Assembly: GCA_001969505.1 (NCBI GenBank)
Contig: LSSK01000270.1
Coordinates: forward strand, 1 to 35,943
Length of the DNA stretch: 35,943 bases
Direction of reading: 5' to 3'
DNA from: Zancudomyces culisetae
Taxonomy: Eukaryota; Kickxellomycota; Harpellomycetes; Harpellales; Legeriomycetaceae
In this document: piece by piece, positions 20,775 through 29,830 of the stretch
Numbering within the stretch: the first letter of the stretch is position 1
How the letters are laid out: the number at the start of each line of letters is the position of its first letter
Translations under genes and position numbers: made by a program
Notes under the pieces: generated by a model
Told to the model about the DNA's origin: nothing
What the model saw: the letters and a program-made list of their open reading frames with translations, nothing else
Databases searched by the model: none

Positions 20775-21680
20775 TCAAAGTTCGAAAGCCGGGACAAGTA
20801 AAAAACCATCTGATGATAGGATGGTGGGAAGTGATGTGTCTATAGGTAGAGTGGAAGAAGTCGATCCTGAACTAGAAGTAGAGGGTAAATCGCTAGTTGT
20901 CTCAGAGCTGCTTGTGGGTGTGGATTTGGACTTAGAGGTAGGAATAGAAGTAGAAGTAGAAGTAGAAGTAGAAGTAGAAGTAGAAGTAGAAGTAGAAGTA
21001 GAAGTAGAGATAATAGTTGACTGTGTGTTTGATTGTTCACAAACACTAGCTGTCTTTGTCGAAAGTATGGTTGATGTTTTGTATGTGATAGAACCTTCTG
21101 CGGTATTTGATACTGCAGAGCTAGCTTTTACGGTTATCGTTTTATCTTGGTACACCGTTTGTGTCTGATAAACGTAAGAAGTACCACAATTGAACTGGGT
21201 GCTCGTGAAAAATATCCAGCTTTCATTGAATACAGTGACAAAACCTGTTTCAAAAATGATGGGTGTTAAGCGACCAAAAAATCTCTTGAACATGTTTTGT
21301 GATTTATTACTTGGTTGAAATATGCCATCGTCTGAGGTGTGTGCGTTGGATAATTCGTTGGAGTTGGCCTGAAAATCATTCGAAATTCTAGCTGTTCTCT
21401 TGACCTGTGTTGCTTTATATCGTGGTTTATCTTTGGCTATCTTTTTTGTAACCGTCTTCAATACTTGCTGCGTCTGGGCAGGTTTGTTTTCAATTATTCT
21501 ACTTGGTTCGGTTTCATTTATGTTCATTGTTTTTGTCAATACAAGTGTTGACGTGGTATAATTTTTCCCATTTTTTACATTCTCAAGAGAATATACATCA
21601 TGTGCAACGTTTTTTGCTTCAGTTAGAAGCAATAGACTCCACAGAACGGATACAAATATGACATTGTACTTTGTAAACAT
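20775..21680 (-). CDS. Secreted Ser/Thr-rich protein
   Basis: An intronless 301-aa protein. The N-terminus (MFTKYNVIFVSVLWSLLLLTEA) is a signal peptide. Residues ~24-125 are polar and basic (KTVTKKIAKDKPRYK), with N-glycosylation sequons such as NYT and NET. A middle part (~130-200) has aromatic and hydrophobic strands (FETGFVTVFNESWIFFTSTQF) with one cysteine, then a second cysteine at VCEQ. It is followed by a (ST)n tract and a Ser/Thr/Pro-rich end. The short hydrophobic C-terminus is too weak for a GPI signal. A wall-associated or secreted glycoprotein is inferred. It starts 52 bp downstream of the stop of another minus-strand gene, so it may be transcribed from within that gene. No known family recognised. 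Confidence 0.75.
   Translation of the reverse strand: MFTKYNVIFVSVLWSLLLLTEAKNVAHDVYSLENVKNGKNYTTSTLVLTKTMNINETEPSRIIENKPAQTQQVLKTVTKKIAKDKPRYKATQVKRTARISNDFQANSNELSNAHTSDDGIFQPSNKSQNMFKRFFGRLTPIIFETGFVTVFNESWIFFTSTQFNCGTSYVYQTQTVYQDKTITVKASSAVSNTAEGSITYKTSTILSTKTASVCEQSNTQSTIISTSTSTSTSTSTSTSTSTSTSIPTSKSKSTPTSSSETTSDLPSTSSSGSTSSTLPIDTSLPTILSSDGFLLVPAFEL
20946..21008 (-). repeat. (GAAGTA)n microsatellite coding Ser-Thr
   Basis: About ten perfect 6-bp units on the plus strand. On the minus strand they read as alternating Ser and Thr codons in the secreted protein. Expansion or contraction by whole units keeps the frame. Confidence 0.95.
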
Positions 21681-21732
21681 TATACATTTAGGTCGTTATT
21701 AAGTATCGCTTCTTGTAAAGTAAAAAGTTTAT

Positions 21733-22297
21733 CTATTTTTTGGCGGCTCCTTGTACCGTCTCGATATTTTGTATATCGCCCTCGCAAATAAAGTTGATTG
21801 AATGCAAATGCGTGGTTGAATAAAGCTCTCTAGTAGTAAGAGTATCTATGCAAAAGGGTGTTTAACTTGTTTTTATTGATAATATATGTGTGTAGCACCT
21901 TCAAAAAAGTTCAAAAGTATAATGAATTAAATTGAAACTGTTGGGTCTCTTTTTTGGATTTGATGGGGTTTTTTTTTCCATACAAAACAAAAATAACACA
22001 AACATCTTGAAAACATTCTACGTACCCTATTGTCTACTTATCATAAACACCTCTCTCTCACCCCCATAATTGTTGATTTCATGATGAAATATAGCAGTAC
22101 TAAAAAAAGAATTAGTATTGATGCTTATAGGACATAATTCCCGCGAATTAGATAACTTGTACTTTTGAACAAAAGTGCTAAAATTGGAGCCTGTGGGCAT
22201 TTTATCTTTGACCTCCCACGCCTTAAGCAGCAATCCTCCAAAAAATCTGTAAAAGGGCTTAACGGATGCACTAGTTTCTTGATAGGTTTTTTTATGA
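21733..22297 (-). CDS. Unrecognised protein, last two exons (5' part unresolved)
   Basis: Two minus-strand exons fit well. The first, 22297-22062, follows an acceptor TTTTAACAATTATTAG and contains FYRFFGGLLLKAWEVKDKMP and NSRELCPISINTN. It ends in phase 1 at a GTGAGA donor. The second, 21845-21733, follows GCATAG and encodes RELYSTTHLHSINFICEGD, then a short end and TAG. The phases match across the 216-nt intron and the joined frame is balanced and protein-like, unlike the surrounding AT-rich DNA. I do not recognise the family. Upstream exons must exist because the frame closes with TGA above 22360 and no start is evident; a stretch at about 22450-22545 (DYLHFHSHLFPQQKYW) might be one. Its stop is 52 bp before the start of the secreted protein gene on the same strand. 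Confidence 0.55.
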
Positions 22298-25200
22298 CTA
22301 ATAATTGTTAAAAGAAAATGTGGGCCTTGTGCATAGCCAAAGAAATTTGTATATCACTGAATTGGTTCTAATTATGTATTAGCAATTACAAAACTCTCAA
22401 TAATTATATGCTAATAGGGAATTACAATTTTTATATCACACTAATCTATTTATGGATAGTATAAGTAGGAAAATTGGCACATTCCAGTATTTTTGCTGAG
22501 GAAAAAGATGGCTATGGAAATGCAAGTAGTCAGATATCCCTTGTAATGATAATGAAGTAACCCGTTTTAGCTGTTGTGGGAAATGAAGGTAACATATTTT
22601 TTCTTTTACTAAATACGCTATCCTTTTTTTGCAATGTGGATTTGCTATACGCTATTTGAAAAAAAGGTAAATATCTTTTATTAAGATGGGTTTAAAACAG
22701 CTGATGTTTATTAAATTAGAAGGGACCAACTAGTAAATATACTAAAATCAAACCATGCAAGTGGTATTTTAATGAAAATATAATTGTATATCCGCTTTTA
22801 TATTATGTAGTTCCCGAATTGCTCTCACTTTGTACAGTTCTTCGTTTTCATTTTCATTTTGAATTTAATACCAGCTTTGAAGTATCTTGTGGACGAATAA
22901 AGACAACAGAACAAGATCAAAATTGATGTGAGAGAGGTGTCGAGGGTGAAATACTGCAGCAGTATTAGGTTTATGTTTGTTGAATCTACAAGGACCTTGC
23001 ATATTAATAGCCGTACTAACTAACTCAAGTTAGATGTGTTATAAAATTTTGCACCTGGAATTCAGTTTTTAATGAAAAAATACATAATACAACACGTTCT
23101 GTGTAATTTAAGCAATCCTATTAGATAAGATATAAAGTATAACTAGTGATAATGACAGAAATGGTGATAGAGATAGTGGTAGAGATAGTGGTAAGTATCG
23201 GGTATTACCTTGACTTTTGCTATTAATTGTGTTACATACAACTACAACACACGGGATTTACCAACATAGCATCATCCTTTTCATACTCTTCATCAACCTT
23301 TCAAATAAAAGTATTTCAAAATGTAAATAAATGTACCAATCAATGTACCAATCAATGGGAACTGTATCAGTTTATAACTTTCAGATTGGGGGGGGGGTGT
23401 GTGGTAGCCGTATGTGACTTCACTGCTAGTAGACCTATTTTTCTACTCGAGCTTTGTAGATACTGCTTCACAAGAGGCTTTTATTCTGCTACTATTCTAA
23501 TTAACCTAAAATTCAAGGAGTGGTTATTTTCATTTGCATTTATATTTGATGTATTGTGTCGAATTTCCGGAAACTTGCTACCAGGAAAATTTTTGCGGGG
23601 TCCATTACATCTGTCCTTGTAACAAATGTTAAGCAATTCATGCTTATGTATCATCATCAACCGCATAAACTAGTAGATGGCTATCCAGTTACTCTTCTTT
23701 GTGTGTAACATATTTCTTCTTTTTCTTTTAAAAAAAGAGTCTTTATTGGATCAAAGTGGAAAATAATATAAAGTTTCAAAGACATCGCCGATTCCATCAA
23801 AACCAGGTTAATGATAATTTCTTATTGATCCTAGAAAACAAATACCCACAAGTACAACACTCAAGCACTCTTTGTAGCCGTATTTTAATAGCCGGTTTCT
23901 CATCTGTAATGTTATGTTATGTTCTTCAACTACATGTGCAAGTTTAACCCAGCTCTTGTTTGTATAATAAATTGATGTTGATTTTACTTCAAGGAGTGAT
24001 GTAATACTCATAATTGGTTTAAACGACAACAAAATCCCCAGTAAAATGATACTTGGTTTATACACTTGCCCCTCTCTCAACCCAAAAAATGAATATCAGT
24101 AGTAGTTTTTCTTACCTTTTACTCACACTCAATAATCTTTCAAGACTTGCTACTTTTATGTATGCTTGTATGATTTAATGAAAAAAATACGCTATGTAAA
24201 AATCATAAACGATATATGGACACAGAGCTCACCCCGGAATGCTCAGTTTGAAACCTTCTACACATTTTAGTGCATTATGTAACTAAACTGGTTTATTTTT
24301 GTACAGGACCAGTTTGAGCTTAATTTTTATTTACGGATTGTTAACTACACTAGTTATAATGTCGGAAAGGCTCTTAGAAGAAAAATACGGGAAAATATTG
24401 TTCTTTGTGCATAATGTTTCCCAGCAATAGAGTATTACCCATTATCAAATGTTTAGGTGTCGGTACATATTTGTATTGAGTCATTGTTATATTATCTGGT
24501 CTATAGTTTAAGAGAATTTTCTCGCCGATTAACAAATAAAAAGAATGGCAGATATTAATGTGGTTAATATTAGACCGGAACGTTTATAAAAAGGAAAGCT
24601 GACAGCTCCGATCCCGCGCACGGTTCGAATATTGGGGCCAATAAGGTTATTGATGCCTAAATTGCAATTTTTTGGATGGTTCTATTTCGCTAATAGACCA
24701 TACAATCGGAGTATTCAAAAAAGGAGAATAAAACAACCAGGTGATAAACATGGTTTGTAATAGCAAGGTATTATTTCTCCAGCTGCCAAATACCTGTAGA
24801 AAACGTTAACAAACCAGAAACCAGCTATTCTGTTGTTACAAAAAAGCAACTTTGGTGGCTATTAAATACTCTACTTAAGATGCAGATGTATTTTGTATTA
24901 GTGGCTCGTTTGGGTTGTATCCCATTCTATATGGTAGGAAAAAGTATTTATAGTGATAAAAAAAAAAGGAAATGGCAAAGTAGTTTCTTTGAACCAAAAT
25001 CCGGTAAGGATGGACTCCCTAGAGGGGTGGAGCGGGATAAAGTAGATATATATTATTATTTAGGATTATTTGTGTAGTTTTATGAATCTTTATATAATAA
25101 ACTCATCAAAGCAAAAAGAAAATGGCAAAGTGGTACTTTTGAGCTATATTTACTCTAGCTTTGTTTTGACGCACTAGCCCAAGTAAAAAAAGTTTAAAAA

Positions 25201-27784
25201 TAAAAATAAAAACAAAAATAAAAATAAAAAACGTTGTTTAAACAATGGAAAGAAATTTCATGAATAAAAAAATTTTTTATGAGAATTCGATAATTGTAAT
25301 TTCATCGATAAACTCAAAACACTTACAATTTCACGTACGTTTTTTTTGTTTTCATTTTTCTTTCCAGTTGAATAGGCCAAAACATATTTATCATTAAAGG
25401 ATCAAGATTAATCAAATAATGAGATTGCCGTGTAGAAATATCGGCAAATCGGATTCGAGATAAAGTTCACTTTGAGCTTGGTAATCTTCATCGATATTCC
25501 AATTAGAGAAATTAAGTGCAATTGTTCAATTTTCATAGAGTATATTGCGTATGTGATTAATTGATCTATTATGCCAAAAGCAAAAGATTATATCAAAAAG
25601 CCACCAAATCAAGAGTTAAATTAAATCTGAAAATGGCAGAGATGGGAATGTTTAGCAGAGTTGTTAATTGAAATAGCAACGTAAGCATGTTCTCTAAGAA
25701 TAAGTAGCTTCCACAAGGATGGGCATGCATAAAATACGGCTAGTCTATAGGGCAAAAAATAGACATCAACAAAGACTAGAAAGAGACAGTCACGTTTTTG
25801 ATTCCATTTTTGGTTAATGAAATGGTAATCTTAATTATGGCGTCAGTTAATTTTTTTTTTGAAAAAAAGACGTGTAAGATAATTAGAACATGTTTTAAAT
25901 TGATCTAGAACGCAGAAAAAAAGTAAAATACGATAGTAATCTAGACGTACAAAAAGAAAACGGAGAAAGAGGTGTAAAGTTGGCCTCATAAATCTAGTTA
26001 ACCAGAATATGAAACAGTACTGGTTGGCATGTTAAGGACGAACGAGGCCGAGTCTACTCAATATTACCGAAAAAGAAAACCTATAGTTAGATGAATTGTT
26101 CCAAAGAAAGGTGTGCTTTGAGAAACGCAATAACAAAATAAAATGGTGCTTACCAATATTTGTAAATCATACGATTTTCATCTTCTTGCACTTGAGGGGA
26201 AACACCAGGAAGGATGGTGGGGGTTTTTCGGAGGGAGTAGATGGTGTGTGGTTTGTTTTATGTTATTTTTATTAATGCCGAATAAATGGCATATTCGGTG
26301 GTGATTTGAATATGGTAACCAATACACCCTCAAAGGTACAGTACCATTATGTTATTTCCGAATTGTACAATTGTAACTTTGGGGGGGAGAGTGTAGGTGG
26401 GAATGTGCACCACACGTTAGTTTTTATAAAATATTGGCAAGTCAAAAAGCTCTAAAGATGCTACAAGCCAAAAAAAGCCAAAGAAACTCATTCGTGATAA
26501 AATAACGTGATAAGAAATCGACAAATGCAAGGGAGGAGACAGCTTTCATGATAATTTATAAACGTTATTGATAGGTAAATCCGAAATGAGAGAATAATTC
26601 TTAGTGTGTGTTTATTATATGGCCAATAATATTAACCGGTAACTCAATGTAATCAAAGTATCTGATAGCATTAAATTCCATCACCAAATCGTCAGGCATT
26701 TTAAAAAACGAAACAAGAAAAAAATAAAAGCAATTTGCTAATAATATGGGCTACAAACGAGCATCTGAAAAAAAAATGTACAAAATGTGATTCTCAGATA
26801 CATTTGACAAAAATCAGTAAAAATGTTAAATAAATCGGAGAATCCATTGGATAAATGTTGTTGCGGGTCATTTGCGGGTTTACATAAATTCTAGGACAAT
26901 TTTTTTAATTGCCTAGTTGGTAGTTTCATATACGTAATTCTCGTACTTGCCTACGCAAACTCTTGATAATGCCTTTGATTATGTAAATAGTCACAAACAA
27001 ATTTCTTGTTGATATAACCAAACTGGAAAAAATAAAAAAACCCACGGGAAAAAAATACAATGGTAAAAATATATATATAATTTTTTTTGGTGGATAGGAT
27101 GTACTTAGAGTTTTCTGGCAATCAAAACAGAATAAAATTGACAATAGAATGTCCATCGATACTATCAAGTTTGATCTAAAATTTGGGAATTTATTAGCAA
27201 AAAAAAAAAGGTAATGGAGAAAGGTAATAGGATGAAAAAGAGAGGGAGGATTGTGTAGTAACGAAAAAAAGTGGAAAAACTACAAAGTTTACCAAAGAAA
27301 AAGCCACCAATTTTGGATGGTATAAATCGTTGCTCTTTTTTGTAATTTTTTACGTAATTTTTGGGGAGGGGGAGAGGAAGAAGAAATTTTTTTTTGAATT
27401 GCATCTAAGTTTGCCTAGCCACTTTCAAATCTTAAATGATGCCTTGCAAATAAAGAAAAATATAAAAGCCTTTGTATGATGGCGTTTAGAAAACAAAGCA
27501 AAGGTACAATACATTTTCTTTGAATGAAAAATATATAAAAAGAGAACTTGTGTATTATGTTATAAGAGCCTAGTAAACTATAAAAGTTGAAAACACACTA
27601 GTGATACCAAAATAACTTATTGAAAACCAAGTGTGGATTTTTAGTGAAGAGGAATAAAAATATACATTTTTGGAAATACTAATATACCCAAGAAGGCGTA
27701 AATAAAAGCATTACAAACGAGGAGAAAACAATACTGAGGGTACATGATTGGTAACTAAATAGAACAAACGCAATCATATAAAAA
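22298..27784. other. Gene-poor region, 5.5 kb
   Basis: AT-rich DNA with only short, composition-driven open frames (for example 23227-23622 and 24880-25077), none with recognisable domains. The left end must hold the 5' exons and promoter of the minus-strand gene ending at 21733. The right end holds the promoter of the gene at 27785, with TATATAAAA at 27532-27540. Small direct repeats occur: AATGTACCAATC twice near 23328-23352, and a diverged pair around AAATGGCAAAGT at ~24970 and ~25119. I see no tRNA or transposon. Confidence 0.5.
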
Positions 27785-29128
27785 ATGCATATAAAGAGCT
27801 ATAATAGAGGTGGCCTAGTCCACTATAAAGTTACAGACTCGCTAGGCGCCATGTCGAGTGAAAGCGTGCGAAGAAACTCGGAACCTTTTGGAATGAATAC
27901 AGGAGGATATACAGACATAGTAAACATGCTTCCATTGAAACTTGCTTTAAGCAGTGCCATGGAGAACAGGAGGCGGAATTCATTCAGTAGCGTATATAAG
28001 CCGACATACGGCTTAGGGGGTGTAGAAACGGGAATGCAAACAGTGACATTTGTAGCTGGTATAAAGTTAAAGCCAATACTGAAGAAAGGTAGACTCGGTA
28101 ACCACTATAACCGAAGTAATTTTAATATATCACCAACAAATACTGCGAAAACAGGGATGTCGCCCACGAGAAAAGTTTCGTTTGATAACGAGGTTGAAGT
28201 TGTCGAGTTTTCGCAGAAGGATTCCGAGGCAGTGAGTGTAAAAAAGCGAATCATGGATGGTCTTGGTTGCCTAGATTTCAACAATGGTAGTCGTACATTA
28301 ACCAACTACCGTAGTAGCCGTTGTAGGAAGCCAGTGGTGGAGTATCTAATAAGTAGTGATTCGGACAAAGATGTGCCAGAGAACATCGCGTTAAGCAGTC
28401 ACCCTACAAGCAATGAATCTGGTAGTAGCAAAGACGGGCTGAATGGGCGTCACAGCGATTGGAATTATGGTAATTTAGGATATCTATCAGAAAAAAGTAC
28501 CACTACACAAAAAACAAAGGGAGCAAAGGCGGATATATCAGCGACTATTGAGAAAAAGACTATTACTAGTCCTATAGAAAACAGATACAGGTCTATCAGC
28601 TCAAGCGGTAGCAGGAATATCAAGTGGGGAAAACCGCAACAAGTTCAAAACAGTCTTAGGACTATTCAAGTGATACGAGGGCCACAGTATGCCCAGAGCG
28701 GGTTATCAATGATTGGATTGAACCAGGAGGTGGAATTGCAATCGATAAATTACGATAAGGATATGAATGTATTATACGGAAACATCATGGTCAAGAACAT
28801 ATGTTTTGAAAAGTCTGTAGTAATACGCTATACCACCAACAACTGGGAGGAATCGAGTATTAGGGAAGTAAATGCCAAGTACAACACTTCGTTAACAAGT
28901 AACGGTAGTGATTTATTTTTGTATGTCTTGGATTTGAACGAAATTCAACAAAACAACAGCATTAGTGGGCTAAGAAGCGGAGGTGGTGTTGGCGGCGGGT
29001 ATGTAACTAGTACTATTGATCTCGAGTTTTGTATCCGATATAGAGCCGGCCAGTGTGTAGCTAACGAGTTTTGGGATAACAATAACAACCAAAACTACTT
29101 TGTTCGAGTTTTTACTTTTCCACAATGA
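27785..29128 (+). CDS. Glycogen-targeting protein phosphatase 1 regulatory subunit (CBM21)
   Basis: An intronless 447-aa protein. It belongs to the Gac1/Pig1/PPP1R3 type, which brings protein phosphatase 1 catalytic subunit to glycogen and promotes dephosphorylation of glycogen synthase. Evidence: a PP1-docking RVxF-type motif RKVSFD at 129-134 with an acidic, hydrophobic follow-on (EVEVVEF); a Ser-rich linker (~145-290); and a C-terminal CBM21 domain (~310-443) with VELQSINY, NIMVKNICFEKSVVIRYTT, NNWEES and the typical end LEFCIRYR with NEFWDNNNNQNY. RRNSF at 64-68 is a possible kinase site near the docking motif. The first Met is used here; Met23 (27851, MSSESVRRNS) is an equally good start. 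An Arg/Gly-rich loop in the CBM21 domain (SGLRSGGGVGGG) is longer than usual. Confidence 0.85.
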   Translation: MHIKSYNRGGLVHYKVTDSLGAMSSESVRRNSEPFGMNTGGYTDIVNMLPLKLALSSAMENRRRNSFSSVYKPTYGLGGVETGMQTVTFVAGIKLKPILKKGRLGNHYNRSNFNISPTNTAKTGMSPTRKVSFDNEVEVVEFSQKDSEAVSVKKRIMDGLGCLDFNNGSRTLTNYRSSRCRKPVVEYLISSDSDKDVPENIALSSHPTSNESGSSKDGLNGRHSDWNYGNLGYLSEKSTTTQKTKGAKADISATIEKKTITSPIENRYRSISSSGSRNIKWGKPQQVQNSLRTIQVIRGPQYAQSGLSMIGLNQEVELQSINYDKDMNVLYGNIMVKNICFEKSVVIRYTTNNWEESSIREVNAKYNTSLTSNGSDLFLYVLDLNEIQQNNSISGLRSGGGVGGGYVTSTIDLEFCIRYRAGQCVANEFWDNNNNQNYFVRVFTFPQ

Positions 29129-29830
29129 TCATATCCTTCATAAGTGCACAATAACTAATGCATGTAGCTGTATGTTTAAACTAATATTCTCGCTTTTATT
29201 TTAGTTACAAGTAATATTCTTGATGTTTTAACAAGGCAGTCAAACTCTTTTGTAGCTACTAATCAATTATTTGTAATTATAACAAGCCCTCCATTATTTT
29301 ACCATGTTATTTTTCTATAGAACATTTTTAGAGTTTTTAATTTTCATCCAAAAGTTTATGGTTAACTGTGATCAATGAATTTGAATAAATCGATGAGACG
29401 TAAATAATGGAATGATTTTTTTTTAGTTTTAAATAATGGAATGTTTAATGGCCTTAGAAAACTCAAATCCCAGTTACGAGAAAAAGAAAGGTGACGATTT
29501 GGATGACAGAAAGTGAGAAAGGGATTGGAGGAGAAAAATTGGGATGGTTGGGGGAGAGAGGGAATGAGAGGGAATAAATACTGTAAAATTAGGAACTGTG
29601 TGAGCAACATCAGAATGAACAAAAAAAAACGGGGAACGCCAAGAAGCATAATTTAGGTTTACATTTACGAATATAAAAAAATGAATAATATAATGTGAAT
29701 GGATAACAAGCTATAAAAAAAAAAGACTAATACACATATAATTTAACAAACTTAAAACATAAAGCACAAACATAGATACAGAAAAAAGCAAAAAATGACA
29801 GCGCGAGAAAGCAGACGGAGAATATTGAGA
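29129..29830. other. Convergent 3' intergenic region
   Basis: DNA between the converging PP1-subunit and transcription-factor genes, presumably both 3' UTRs. A direct repeat of TAAATAATGGAATG occurs at ~29402-29443. No coding frame with protein-like features was seen. Confidence 0.6.

Noticed and set aside
22298-22363. Upstream extension of the unrecognised minus-strand exon (YAQGPHFLLTII)
   Set aside because: The frame is open but contains an excellent branch site and acceptor just before 22297 and a TGA further up, so I treat it as intron.
23227-23622. 131-aa open frame
   Set aside because: No domain, signal or homologue recognised; it contains a poly-G run and has the composition of translated AT-rich DNA.
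24605-24650. GGTTCGAAT box as a tRNA gene
   Set aside because: The bases flanking the loop do not pair into a T stem and no acceptor or anticodon arms can be drawn.
24880-25077. 65-aa open frame (MQMYFVLVARLG...)
   Set aside because: Short, unrecognised, with no splice partners found nearby; not enough to call a gene.
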